From Endothia cerciana (lineage: Eukaryota; Ascomycota; Sordariomycetes; Diaporthales; Cryphonectriaceae): a stretch of 64,000 bases of DNA. Every line of letters starts with the position of its first letter. The stretch's first letter is position 1. The stretch spans positions 1 to 64,000 of the forward strand of contig JALRMH010000033.1 in NCBI GenBank assembly GCA_026119935.1, read 5' to 3'. Shown here one piece after another: positions 48,275-60,799 of the stretch. Under the pieces are notes generated by a model. It made no database searches. It saw only the letters and a list, made by a program, of their open reading frames with translations, and was not told the origin of the DNA. The position numbers and the translations under genes are program-made.

Positions 48275-50355
48275 GTTCGGGACTAAGGGGACAGGCAGAG
48301 CTTGAAGGCGTAGGGAACGAAGCGGAAGGTGTCAGACAATGGGCATCGTAGGAAGCTAGACAGACGGTTCAATGAGTGCGTGCGCGCGCCGTTCAGATGC
48401 TGGATGAAAGCCGCGAGGGTCCCCAGGAAAGGGGGTCCAGGATAACGGGCGCTGCGCTGGGCTTGTCAGGTGGCGATCGATACGGAATCTCTTGAGACGT
48501 GGCCAATTTCGGGAACTGTGCTGCTTGCAGAAGCTGGGAAGGTCGGCCCGGGACGCGTACTGTGTACCTGACGCTAGCGCTGAAGGGGCTTAGATTCACG
48601 GGGGATATCTGCACCCATAGTGGTATGCTGTACATACAGGGCCAGTGTTTCAACGCCTTTCAGGGTTTTCAGGGACCTGCGTCTCGCCCCATCGTGCCTG
48701 TCACTCAGTGGGTATTGGCGCCAAGAGCGCAGGTCATATCACTACATAGTACTCTGTCCAGTGGGGTCAAGGATGTTGGGCTCCACCAGAACCACCCAAA
48801 TAGAAACACCCACCTCCCACGACGTTCATCACTGACGCCCGGGACCCACGTGGAGAGCGCAGCTGGTCCGCCACCATTCCGACAGTCATTCGCTTGCTCG
48901 CCGGCTTACGCTCAGCTTGAGTACATCATCATAACATGTGTGAACCATAATTTTGCGTTAGACACGCCAATCAGCGAAGCACCCTAACGAGACCATCCTC
49001 CTGGATGCCTCTTGCTCGGAGTATAGGACTGTTCGAGTGTCTGCTCAGACTAATGGCACGACGAGGGCCTTTTCGTTGGGGAAGTGCTCTCCTATAGCGC
49101 CAGGACCGGCAGCCATCACAACGTGGGAGCAAGTGAGGTCAGGCGCGTAGTATCTGGTGGTCGAGATATTCGGGGACGGCGCGGTGCACATATTGTTCAG
49201 CGGGCACATCTTACGAATCTGTGCCAAACAAGCGATCAATGGAAATGAAGGGCACTCTCCGACTCCCAGATCATTGATTCATGATGGAGTCTACATCACT
49301 ATCGATGAGTACCTGGATCCAGTCCGTCCGTGACATGCCATTCCATTGCAAATTCATCCAATCCATCCAAGGGTATCGAAAGGGGTATATACTGGGGCAG
49401 TGAAGCCATCCGTTTCCGATCCGAGATCCCGATCCCAGTCCCACACAAAGGAGATCTATCTATGGTGGTATCTATCCGAACGTCATGTTTTCTTTGGTGT
49501 TGTGTCATGAGGCCAAAATACCTATCCCATGTCGTGATACAGATGATTTAGAATCCTTTGCCGCCCTTCCCGAATGGTCCTTTTTATATGGCTGTGAGTC
49601 CGTCAAGATGAATCCGTATCATACCGATCAAAAAGGAGAGAAATGACCCCGCGTAGGACAAAAAATAAAGAAGATGTTAAGTGATAGAGCGAAATATGTT
49701 TTTTTTCTTTCTTTCTTGTTTCTTTTTCTTTTATTCTCTTCCTTCCTTCCTTCTGGTAAAGTCCAAAGGGTACTACTGATGGCTGACCGGGAACGTCGTG
49801 ACGAGTGTCGTTGGCGAACCACTCCTGAGGAAGGTGACGTCGGTTCGTGCTCCCACGCGGCCTGTTTCCGGAGTCAGTGCGCCGTGGGCACAACATGAAC
49901 CGACCGGTGCCGTTCAACTCACAACCTCAGCGCAGGGGTGAAGGAGAAAGATCGAGTCCGCCCCCATTCCAGGAACTCAGCAACGCATGTTATGTAAGCC
50001 GCAATCCGGAAAGCACCCTCCCTCCGAGCCTTGCATGGAAGAGGTAGGTGTTGGTGTGAAGAGAGGCCCCTTTCTTTTTTCGTTTCCCGCATGCAACGTC
50101 ATGGCCCAAGGGATTCCAAATCGGGGAGCACATGGCCTGCCGGGATCTGATTGGTAGCCTTGGTCGTTTCATGGTTTTCCGTGATCCTTCTTTCAGCTGT
50201 CGGTAGTGGGGGCGTAAGCAGGCCAGCTGGACAAGGTTTACTTTAGTAGAAGGATTCCGTGGCTGCCGTGGTGCACGTTCAACCAGATGGACGGAGGGCG
50301 AGGCCTCAACCGAGCATGGCTTGCTCCGCCCGGATGGGCTTGTAAGGCCGTGAGA
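48275..50355. other. Intergenic region, about 2.1 kb, no gene seen
   Basis: It includes the PDI promoter at the left and a T/C-rich tract at 49,699-49,753 (TTTC and TTCC units). Open frames are short and have no recognisable content. Confidence 0.55.
49699..49753. repeat. Pyrimidine-rich TTTC/TTCC tract
   Basis: Imperfect TTTC and TTCC units over about 55 bases, non-coding. Confidence 0.75.
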
Positions 50356-51256
50356 CTAATGCCTCTTCCGCGGCTCAGGAGGAGGGAGTGGGTAGGGGTG
50401 GTAGTTGCCATCTTCAGGGTAGACCGGAACATTTGTATAGGTGGTGAACTCAACAGTCGGGCGTTGGATTCCGGCGCTGCGGGGAGTGGAGGAGAAAGTC
50501 GGACTGGGGACTGCAGCACTGGCGGTGGGGAGGTTGGCCATGTTCGTCGTGATGTAGTTCTCCGCCCGCCTAGTACTGGGGGCTACTGGTGATGTCGGCA
50601 AAGGAGCAGCAGGACCCCATTCCTCAACGTATGGCTTCTCAGTGGTGCTCATGCGACGGCTGACACGGGTAGTCCGCGAGCTGGACGGCGGCTTGGACGA
50701 GCTGGCCTCGCTTGTTGTGCTGTCGCCGGAGCGGTTGAAGCGCTCCTTGAGTCGGGCGTTGTGCTTGTCTGAATCGGATTCCCTTGGGCTATTGCTCTCG
50801 CGCCGGCGAGGCTTCCCAGTTTCGGGCGATGAAGGGCTGTCTGGTTTGGCCTCGTACTTTTCGACTTTCTTCTTAAGTCTGGCACATTGTTCCTTCAATT
50901 CCTTGTTTTCGTCCCGGACTGACGCGAGGTCCTCCTTGAGGGTCCTGACATCGCGCTCGAGATCCTTCTTATCGTCCTCCAGTTTCTCGTTTCTTTGCTC
51001 GAGGCCTGAGATCCTGCCCTTGGTCTCCTTCTGGGACTTGCGTAGTTGTTCATCGGCTTGAAAGGCCTTCTTCTTCCACTCGTCCAGTTCGTTGATAGTA
51101 TTCTGGAGTGTCTCCTCGAGCGCAGCGATGTTGTACCGGTGGTCACTGTATTCGGAGTAGCTGGAACCGCCGCTGGACGAGCCACCGGTAGTCGAGGCTC
51201 GCGAGGACCCACCTCGCTTGTCCTCCCACCTGACATTCTTTCGGCTGCCGCTCGAC

Positions 51257-51258
<2 letters not shown>
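50356..51258 (-). CDS. Coiled-coil protein of unknown function
   Basis: An intronless gene of 300 residues. After a Ser/Gly-rich N-terminus (MSSGSRKNVRWEDKRGG) comes a continuous heptad-patterned coiled coil at about residues 45-135, rich in Glu, Lys and Leu. A disordered Ser/Pro-rich region with RRMSTTEKPYVEEWGPAAP follows, and the C-terminus is Pro/Tyr-rich. It lacks a signal peptide or membrane segment, so a cytosolic or cytoskeletal structural role is possible but not shown. The ATG at 51,258 was chosen because upstream codons run into a homopolymer: the 5' leader has an A8 stretch and a C14 run ending 15 bases before the start codon (read as T and G on the plus strand). Confidence 0.75.
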
Positions 51259-51287
<29 letters not shown>

Positions 51288-54200
51288 TTTTTTGCGGGCG
51301 CGTGCAGTAAAATAGCAACGATATTGTCGAATCGGCTGGCCGCTTGCCTCAGGGCTGGAGACCCGGTCGACAGCGATGCAGGAACAGAGATCTCAGGAAA
51401 ATGTGTTCTATGCTGATTTGACCGGCAGGACGGGAGGGGGATGCAGCAATGCCCAAGGGACAGGAACTGCTTTTAAATCGGGCGAATTGGAGGGGTGGCA
51501 GAGCGCAAGGCGTTGGGTAGGAATGCCTTAATGGGAGTGATGGACGCAAGGAAGGTGGTAATACCGGGGTGCGTCGGAGCCCAACCGGAGCCCCTTTGAA
51601 AGGGATATATGAATAGCACCGAGAACGAATCTTATTCTGGAAGAAGAGAGCCGGAAAGTGTTTGACAAACTTTGGTTCGGCACGACAAACGGGTGATGAT
51701 CTAGAAGAGGCCGAGGGCAGAGTAGTTTACCTCGGGGGAGAAAATGTATTTATTCCTCGGGCGCGGGCAGTGAACAGACAGAGGCTTAGACGGCTAACGC
51801 GATCGACTAGGGTTGCTGCCTCCGGCCTCCAGGCACTAACACTCCAGACTAATGGAAGAAAGTGGGAAAAGCTGGGGGATCACGGAATGTGCCTTGTTGC
51901 GCAGTACGACGCACAGGCAGAACGGGGAAACAACGAGGGTAGCGGTACGAGTCCCGCGAGTCTGGAGGGAGGGTGTGGCATTGGGTGCCTTGGTGGTGTG
52001 CCCCCCCCCCCCTTGCGCGCACTTGCACGGGTTTCGATTCCTATCCCACGCTTCAGCATGGGTGACAGGGGTTAAGAGAAAAGAGTCATAGCTGGACGGA
52101 AAGCAGGCAGACAATGCAGCTCGTTTTGCATGAGGGGCCCGCCAATCCGTGCACATGATACCCCCGTTGTTTGCCAAGGGCACTCACCCAGGGCGATGAG
52201 GAATGTGCCGAGGGTATTGAGGTCTTTCTCTCCGAGCGAGACAAGGCAGCAGGGTGGGAGCAGCTTTCGGATCAGTGAGAGCACAATGCCATTGACGTTC
52301 TCGTGCGACCCCATGGCTTCCCGTCCCCAGCCCTGTGGCAGTGTTGTCAGCTACGCTTGACAGTATTGGCGGTGCCACTGCCTGGCTGATGATGATCCTG
52401 GACAATTTGGCTCATATGTCGAAGGACCTGGTAACTCGCCCCCATGAAGGACTTCAGGTGTTCTAGGTTGCCTACCTTGTCGCCGGATACTTTGGCACGA
52501 GATGGTGGTGGTGTGGTGGACTCAAATCCCTGTGCGACCCTCCCCCTCCTCAGAGAGAGACCTTGCGGTCTGTACTCAAGACTGACGCCATTCGCTGAGT
52601 GCTCGAGTCTGTAGCCTTCTGGCGCGCGGGAGATCGTCAAAATCACGCCGCCGACGTTGGAGCTCGTGAGTCACAAGCGCCATGCGTCTGGTTCAGCGGG
52701 CGATTTCATGCGCCGGTTGTAGGTCGGACACAGACCGAAGGACCATGTTACAGTACTCGACATCATGTCTATCATTTTCCTTGTCGCACAAGGTTCGATA
52801 AACCCTGGTCAGACCGTGGCAGATGGGCTGAATGAGCAGCCAGGAACAGCGCTGGGATTGACGAAGGCGAATCGCAGCAGAAATGATAGCAACGTGCCCA
52901 AGGCCAACGGTGAAGGGGAGATGTGTCAAGCCAACAAGGCATCAATAAAGCTGAGATGCCGGAGATGAGGGAAGTGTAAAAAGTGGTCGCATGCCCCTCC
53001 CTCAGGGCACTGCCACGCCGTACAGTGAGATTCAAGGTAGGAAGAGGGAAATTGATTGCCCACCTCCCTACGCACTTCCCTCGCAGGTGGGGTCTCTCGG
53101 GCCTCGGGGCTGTGGGTCCGCAACTCCGCCGTACCACGCCGGATCTCTAGCCCTATCATCGAAGTTCTGATCCCTTCAGATGCTATTGGTGCTGGGTGAC
53201 AGGCTGCGCTAGTGACTGGCTTCCCCGGGATCTGTCTGTGACACAGACGGCGTGGAGTCGATCCACGTAAACCATTTTTGTCGATGACGAGCAGTTCCCG
53301 AAAGGTTCTGTCGTCGCACCCGTCGCTCTAGTGGATCTCATCGAGACGGAGGTGCAGAACCCCCCCGGCTTGTCTGTGGCCAGCCTAGGCCCGCATCTCT
53401 CGTTCAGGGATTGGAGGGATACTGACATCTTCCAGCTCTCTGAGACAGCACCGTTGTCTCTATACCAAGCTGCGCTTCGAAAGCCTAGGTGGCCCGATGC
53501 GAATCGCCAGCTGCAGCTCGAGATGGAACACTCGACAGCCTTCCGCAATCCGCTTGTGAGGGCTGGTCACGGCACGAGCCGCAAGACGTTCCTGGCTTAT
53601 AGCAGAAACCCCCCCCCCCCCCGGGCAGCCACGACCAGAGCCATTATAAGGTCCCGCTGGCAGGGACTTGACTGTCCGGCCACTTCCCCAGCCTGTGAGT
53701 GGTTCCATCGGATCTTGCTGCAGCGGGGCCACCGCGTCGATATCCCGAGGTGCCCTATGAAAGCCAGTGATGTCGTCTTGTGTTCCAAATCCTGTCCAAG
53801 GAGCGTTAAGCTTCCTGTCAAGAAGCATGGTCTCGCATCTCGCGCTGTGCCTGACGATCCCCCATCCATCATTGGCCGTGCATCGGACGAGGTAGAGCTT
53901 CTCGCCTTCGTCACGACCTGCAGGCTGCCGTCATAGGATCGCGAGATGTCGGCCGCTCATCCAATTGGGCAGACGCGTGGGTCCCTGTTTAGCCCAGGCT
54001 AGAAGAGCTTCCAAATGTGAGGATGCGGCCTGAGCGGGAGCCTTGGAACTACGAGAAGCCCAGCTGCCTGTTGTTGAGCGCGCCGGTTGCATTTATCGTT
54101 GCTCGAGAAAAGATGAGTCCAGGGGAACGGGTGAAGGTCCTGTGTGCAAGATGACGACGATGGTGTATGTGGGATAAAGGGCGGATAGGCGCGCCTGGTC

Positions 54201-57200
54201 GACGGTCACCTTTCAGGGCTTGGGCCATGGGTTAGGGTAGTTGATGGGGAGCAGGGATGTGCCTGTGCGTGGTCTCCATAGCCGCCTGTCACCAAACGGT
54301 CTTGGCTTGGGTTGCCAGGCTCCGTGGGCCAGAGCTAGGTTCCCTCACAGACATCTACATCAACTCCGACGTCAATAGCAGCCCAGCCGCGCAGAGGCTC
54401 GACCGACATTGCACGAGCACGGCGAGTCAGCCGTCATTTCCCCGGTCATGATTCATTCAACTGCCCTGCTCTACATCCCTCTAGAAGCGGGCCACGGGGA
54501 TCGCCATGATTTGTCCCCCCGAATTGTGTCCAGCTCGGAATCATGCCATGCAAGCAGAGGTAAGCGATGAACCGTAGTCTGCTGCTGCTGTGCGGCGTCT
54601 CACGCCGGATCTCACAATGACGTGCACCGTCTGGATCTAACAACAAGCAGACTGCCTCAGGGTGACCTGCCACGGCCTGCAGCTGACCTGCATTGCGGCC
54701 AGGCGCACACGCAAGTCATTCTCAGAAGCTGGACCTGCGGTACTCCGCCACGTTCAATGGCGGCGAGCACCAACCATCCGCGGTGGTCTTCTGGGGTTTA
54801 CGGAACGGCCTGTGGTGAACATGGACCCCGGTCACCCGTCGCGAGCTCTCTATCCTTCCGCCGGCTAGGCGGAACATGCAGAGCTCACACGGAGGGGAAC
54901 TCGGATCCCACAACGAGGCTTTCATCTCTCTTATATGCTTGAGAGGATGACATCGCCCTGCATGGACCTGGAAAATACTGCGAAAAGCTCACGAGTTGAC
55001 GTAACTGGATGTTGGCGACTGCCAGCGCATGGAAGGTCAACCCACCCCCTGGTCGAGGTTGTCAAACAATCTTAGTCAACCGTACCTCACGATGGACACA
55101 TTTCTTGAGTACGCAGGTGCGTCCCTGTCAGACGTTTCTTTCTGCACAAGAGGCCTCCCCACCCCCCTGCAGTGATGGCGGGATTTTCTGCAATCACACC
55201 GCGCCAACAATCATTACGTTCCCTTACGTTAGTTGACCACCCCTCCCCTCTTTTCCGGCAAGGCAATAAGTGCGCCTTTATTTGTCGCGAAGGCCGATGT
55301 ATCGGTACCTCAGGCATGATTCGCGGCCCATCCGCCTTGGTACCGGTCCTAGATGGCGGTCAGGAAACGTAAGGTCTCCTTTCTGCGACCATCATGACGA
55401 ATGGGAGTGCGGCTGAAGGGAACGCAGAAGGTGGAGGGGGGGTGGGTGGAAGAGGGAGGGCATGTGTCGCCTATACTCCATCTCGACTTGGAGAGCCCTC
55501 GCAGCCAAAGTCAGGGCAGCGAGGCGCGCCGGATTCCTCTTTCTCCTCGCATCTTCTGATGCTGGGCATTGGAAATTGAAGGATCGGACCTTTCGCAACC
55601 TGGGGTAAAGGACAGAGCGCCACGCAGTCGTGGCCGGTCTTGGGCTGGCCGGTCTTGGGCTGGCCACCTTCACAGGCGATGGAGCCACGGCGAAGGATGG
55701 AAAGGACTGTGACGAGGCTGCGAGACAGCTTGGGGTTTCCAGTCACTCTTCCCCGCCCATTCTTTCCGGAGTAAGACTTTCTAGCCCTACACCCCTAGGT
55801 GCACAGGCAGACCAGTGGTCCCCAATAGCCGGGCCGGCAACTATTCAGAGGGCTGTCAGTTCGGGAGGTGAGCAACTCGATCCAACTCGCAACCTCTGCC
55901 CATCCCACCTTCTGAACCCGGACGTCAGCAGACGCCATGCCAACAGGCAGGAACAACTTAGCCGCCTCTGCCTTGGCAGCTCCATGCAGGACCTGCTAGT
56001 CTTGAGCTCGCCAGGGCCGCGGATCCCCCTCCCAGAGTTTACTCAGTCCCAAAGTGCAGAAATGACTGGGCCAGCCGAGCCCGGAGTCGCTCGAGAAGAA
56101 TCACTCAGAGACCCACGCGGGGGTATCATTTTAGGAAGGGAGGGGGTCCCGCATCGCACCACGTTAAGTTCTTGGCGTTGGGCGTTTTGCAAGGTCCGTG
56201 TGTTACGGCTCCCTCCACTGTTTGGAAGAAGCTTCTTCTCTGTGTCCGGTACTACCGATTGCTACGCTTATGAAGAAGATACCACGCCAACAGCGCGCCC
56301 GGGCAGGCAGTCGGGGACGTGCGCACGCAAGGCTGCGAGGATCGAGTCTTTGGACTGGGGTTATCCGAGCCTGCCGTTACGCAGGGGTCCCTCGTGCACA
56401 TGGTATGATTCGGTCTCCACGCCCATCGGTCGGGCCGTAAAAAGGTTTCTGATGCACCCTACGAGATCGGGCAGGCGGGGGGCTATAGTATTTTGATTCC
56501 AGGTCTTCCGCTGCGGGCCCTCGCCTGAGTCACTCAGCCTCGTCCCGTTCGAGGGGACGACCAGTCAGGCGGAGGACATCGCCACCTGGCCGCTTTGTCC
56601 TCGGGCCGCACGATCAAGTGTATCCCGTCCTTGCTCACCGACAGAGAGAGGGGGAGAGAGATCGGACGAGAATCACGGCCAGCTCTTTGCAAGGACTGGC
56701 TGAGCCGAGCTGATGAGGGATGGGTACACTAAAGCCGCTAGCTACACCCCCCCCCCCCACCTCTCCTTCTCTCCAGGCAACCAGCGCCCATCCACCCCCT
56801 CCCCCCTTCCCACCACACCTGACACAGCGGCTCGCACCCGGCTGTCACCCTCCTCCTGCCGTGAGACACACCACGGGATCGGGAGATCATCGTGACTGGT
56901 TCGGTTCAGGAGACCACGAGTCACGGCACCTTCAACAGGTGGGAAATGCTGCTCGGTTCTTGACCGGTTCGACGTCACAGGTTCTGTCTGAGTCTATGGT
57001 ATTCTGCCTAGGGCATGTCGATTGCTTGCCTCGGCCTGAGGGGGGGAAAAAAATCCAAACAAAATCAAACAAAATCGGACGGCGTCAGTGGCCTTTGCCC
57101 GACTATCATGATATCTATCAAGTCTCCGTGCTTCGGAGGACTTGACTGTCCACCGTTTGGCCGCCTACCTTGTGCTGGAGCCTCTCCGCTCGTTTCCACC

Positions 57201-57725
57201 ACACTGATAGGGAATTTCATGGTACTTCATATGCTGCGGGTGTGAACGCATCCAAAAGTGTTATCGTAACAGCCCACCACGTATCACCTCCAATGAACGG
57301 CCAAATCCCATCCACCTTTGCTGCTGGAGTATGCAAAAATCGATAGTCCTCCTCGGCAGACAAACGGAAGAAAGGAGGAGGAAACAAAAATAACCAAAAA
57401 AAATTTAAAAAAAGGCACAACGAATGACAGTGGTGCGGCCTAGATCAAGCTGTGTAGTTTGTTAGTCCGATGGTCCGCTCAGGGCAAAGAATGAGGTATG
57501 GAGGAAGGTGGAGAGGGGGAAGAATGTACCTGATTCCTCGCTCCCACCACGACATCCGACGAGAAGATCTTCACCTTGCAGAAAGCCAAAATAATTCAGC
57601 CCGGACTGGCTCCAAAGATCCCACCGGCTCATAATTTGCAGAAGTCTTGATGTGAAGGAGAAAAGAAAGAAGAGGAGGAAAAAAAACACAACATCCATCT
57701 CTTTGAGACCATAACCCCTCACTCA
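51259..57725. other. Intergenic region, about 6.5 kb, no firm gene
   Basis: The longest gene-poor stretch in the right half. It holds C-runs at 52,001-52,012, 53,609-53,622 and 56,747-56,758 and possible coding fragments on the minus strand at about 52,070-52,650 (separate entry). A 288-codon open frame at 55,630-56,496 has no recognisable content. Confidence 0.5.
52072..52646 (-). pseudogene. Possible exons of an unrecognised minus-strand gene
   Basis: Two adjacent fragments look protein-like. One reads LEHLKSFMGASYQVLRHMSQ with a preceding basic/Ser segment. The other, beginning near 52,338, reads ENVNGIVLSLIRKLLPPCCL and EKDLNTLGTFLIALGE, and ends at a good donor GTGAGT. A CACAG acceptor precedes the second, but no donor of matching phase and reasonable length is obvious in the first, and there is no clear start or last exon. 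It may be a decayed gene or a real gene I could not assemble. Confidence 0.25.
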
Positions 57726-58382
57726 TCATTCCATAATCCGATACCGCCTCAGCAGAGACTGATAATAGTCCACATCCTGCCTTAGCTTCCTCTGCTGTCT
57801 TGCCAAGCTCTCATTCATCATTTCGAGTCTGTAGTTCCGTTTCTCGACCGAGTCCAGCTTATGATGTAGTCTCTCCGCCTCGTCGTCCAGCTTCCCGCAC
57901 CGTCTCTTCCATCCCACAATCTCCTCGGCCAGCCTCCTCGCCCGATCGCCCACCCCGTCCCGCACACCCCTCTCGAGGCGGACCACCCTCGCTAGCAGTG
58001 ATTCGTTATCGTTTTGTAATCTCGTGTTCCTGTGTCTCAGCCTCCTCATCTCATCCTCCCTGTACCGACTCTCGTTCTGGCTCCCGGCATGCCTCTCGCA
58101 CTCCTCGAGCCGGCTCCTTAGCTGCCCGTTGTCATACTCCAGGTCCCGCGCAAGAGTCTCGAACGACCGCAGGTTCGTCTTGAGGGTATAGTTCTCGCGG
58201 ACTAGATCATCGTTGGCCTGGCGCAGAGTGTTGTACTCTCCCCGCGTGACGTCAACGAAGTCGACGCGCCGGCTGCGTGAGGACTGGCTGCCATCGTGTG
58301 TGTTGGAACGTCGCAGGTGGGGAGTCTTGACGAAGCGGTGGTGGCCGGAAGGGGTGGTCTCTACCCAGTATTCTCTAGCCAT
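57726..58382 (-). CDS. Coiled-coil protein of unknown function
   Basis: An intronless gene of 218 residues starting MAREYWVETTPSGHHRFVKT. The first 45 residues are polar and Arg/Ser-rich; from about residue 50 to the end nearly the whole chain is heptad-patterned coiled coil rich in Arg, Glu, Leu and Asn, ending in YYQSLLRRYRIME. There is no signal peptide or membrane segment. I recognise it only as a type of small coiled-coil protein common in filamentous ascomycetes. Apart from both being coiled coils, it shows no clear sequence relation to the protein at 50,356-51,258. Confidence 0.75.
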   Translation of the reverse strand: MAREYWVETTPSGHHRFVKTPHLRRSNTHDGSQSSRSRRVDFVDVTRGEYNTLRQANDDLVRENYTLKTNLRSFETLARDLEYDNGQLRSRLEECERHAGSQNESRYREDEMRRLRHRNTRLQNDNESLLARVVRLERGVRDGVGDRARRLAEEIVGWKRRCGKLDDEAERLHHKLDSVEKRNYRLEMMNESLARQQRKLRQDVDYYQSLLRRYRIME

Positions 58383-59923
58383 GCGACGGTTGCTGGCCCC
58401 ACTCGTGTTGTACGGTGGGCGGGAACCTCTGGTCCCCTGGACCTCTGTATGGCTGCGACGGTGTGGTTGTTGATTTATAGAGGGGCTGAGGACAAGTGAA
58501 TACGATCAGGTTTATCTCAAATAGTGAAGTGTCGTACTGGGGTGTTAGGCTCGCGTAGTATGTAGTCGACTGCGAAAGTTCCTGGGCCGGTCAAGTCTGG
58601 AGAGCAGGGTGAAAGACAGGCAGTGTGGATCCCCGAGACGGTAACAGCTAGTGCAGGAACGGGGCGAGTGAACTGATGACAATGGAACATGAGCTATGCA
58701 TGCAAGTCACATTTGCATGCGTCCGAGGATGGAGCGAATAGAAGAGGAAAGGAAAAGAAAGGCAAACCAGGGGGACCCAAGCAGGTATGCAAGACGGCAG
58801 TGCTTGCTTTAAGCAGCCGGAGCAGACACACCACCACCACCAACACCACGAGGCTTCCTCGTAGGGCGAGGCGGGAGTGTCAGTCGGCCGCCGTATACCA
58901 AAACTGTCTTGGGGGACTCCCCTGGATAGCCTCTGACAGGTGGTGTGTAGGGCATGAGGCTGTATCTCCGGGAGGGAGGGAGAAGGCGTGAGCTGCTGAA
59001 CACACCCCACGAGGCGGGATCAGCCACGACCTCGATGTCATGTTGAGGGCGAGGATGAGCAAACGGAGGCTTGCTTCCTGCGCAGTCGACACCTCGAATG
59101 GATTGGATGGATGGGCAGGACAGAGAACATGGGACGAGCTGTGACAGGCAAACACGATGAGGGTGAGATTGGTTGTGAGGGAGTTCGACCATCCTTTGTT
59201 TACTCGAGATGACCACCGAGTCGGCCTGACACCGTTCTCGGGCCAAGGTCGAGTCCTACCGAGTCCTGTGGCGATGAGAGAACTAGCACCCGAAACAAAG
59301 CCGGGGAGGTGTGTCTTCCCTGCGCTGGTGGCCTCAGTATTTGCAATAGGGAATATAGTGAAGATGTAGATGTTGGGAGGAGAAGTAGTAGTCTCTTTGT
59401 CCCCGGACCCAGTTGTGCACACGCGGGCCCCACGCACTCACACCTTGTCTTGGGAAGGGAGGTCATCTGGGAGGGGGCCACACCCCAACCCGTGGAAGTG
59501 CTAAGCGCGACTTGGCCAAGCCATCCTCAACCTGACCTGGGCAGGTGTAAGTATAGAAAGTAAAGAGTTCGGATGAGGTGCGGGGAGGGGAGGATACAGC
59601 CATGATGACATCTCTCTGCTGAAACCCAATCCTGGGCGAGTTGCCTCAGTATCGAAGGTTGTCTGTCTGCCATTGAACTTCTTTAGGTGTCGGTCAACCA
59701 CTCGGGGCCGGACCAGCGTGTATCAGACAAATGGGAACGAGGACGGCCGGCGGGGTTACGCATTAGAGCCGCATTGAGGCTCATTGAGGCTCAAACAGGC
59801 GCTGACACCAATGACAGATGGCGATGATAAGACCGAGCCGCGAGACCACTGATCTAAGAGGCTGTAGTGCTGACGGCCCGGGCAGTCATCACTATGCATA
59901 TGGTAAGAGAGGGGGAGAAGATG

Positions 59924-59959
<36 letters not shown>

Positions 59960-60799
59960 GATGATGGTCAGGAAGAAGCCCCGAGGATGCTTACGGAGGC
60001 CTGCTAGTGCCTATACTATTAGTGGACTCTAGTGGTGTGGGCACCCCTGTGCCACCCCTGGTCAGGTGGGGGAGACAGCTGAACAGTGCACCTGTCACCC
60101 GCTGCATCGGGTCTTCTGGTGGGTTCCCCCCGCGTGCCCTGCCTCAGTGCCAGGCTGGAGGCCCACTTGCCTCTTTCCCAAGACCAGAGCCGAATACCCT
60201 AATAGACCCCGTGACGGCACCCCGTCAACCAGGCTTCTACTATGTACCTCTCCCTTCGTGGCCGGTGCAGTGTGGCAGCCCAGATCAGATGGGGAAGACC
60301 CTCGAGGCAGAGACTATTGAGGTCCCTGCTGGGCCAGCTCGGCTAGTCGCATCGCAGGCGCAAGGGACGGAAGAGGGCTGTCGTGGGGAGGACCATGAAC
60401 CAGGGACAGCCAGCAGCTCGGTCTTCACATCCATCTCACCGCCCGTGATTTGGATTGATAATACCATGGAGCAAGATTGGGCCGTTGGGAGGGGGGAGGG
60501 CGAGAGAGGAATTAGTGATTGGCATCAAACCAGAGACAGTAGGACCGCGATTTCGTCTTGGGGTACTGGTGCCGATTAATAATCTCGCGGGGGCGACGAA
60601 AACAGATCATACTGACGCTCCATGGCGTCAACATCGTCTTGATAATCACAATCTGTATACATATATGAGGGGAAATATCTCACCAATCCAAGTGGCTCTA
60701 TTAAAACTTAGAACTCATTAGGATTCTAACGATTGCAGGTACACAGGTTCGGCCCTTCTCATCGACTAATCTAGCTGAATTCCTATACCAACACAAGTC
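58383..60799. other. Intergenic region, about 2.4 kb, no gene seen
   Basis: It holds a GA dinucleotide tract at 59,926-59,957. Open frames up to 190 codons lack recognisable content. The right end is the promoter of the SDR at 60,800. Confidence 0.55.
59926..59957. repeat. GA dinucleotide repeat
   Basis: About 15 GA units, non-coding. Confidence 0.9.

Noticed and set aside
55630..56496. 288-codon plus-strand open frame
   Set aside because: Low-complexity, Ser/Pro/Gly/Arg-rich, no domain, and the other frames are similarly open.
50356..58382. The two coiled-coil proteins as a duplicated pair
   Set aside because: They share only heptad composition; their N- and C-terminal regions do not align by eye.
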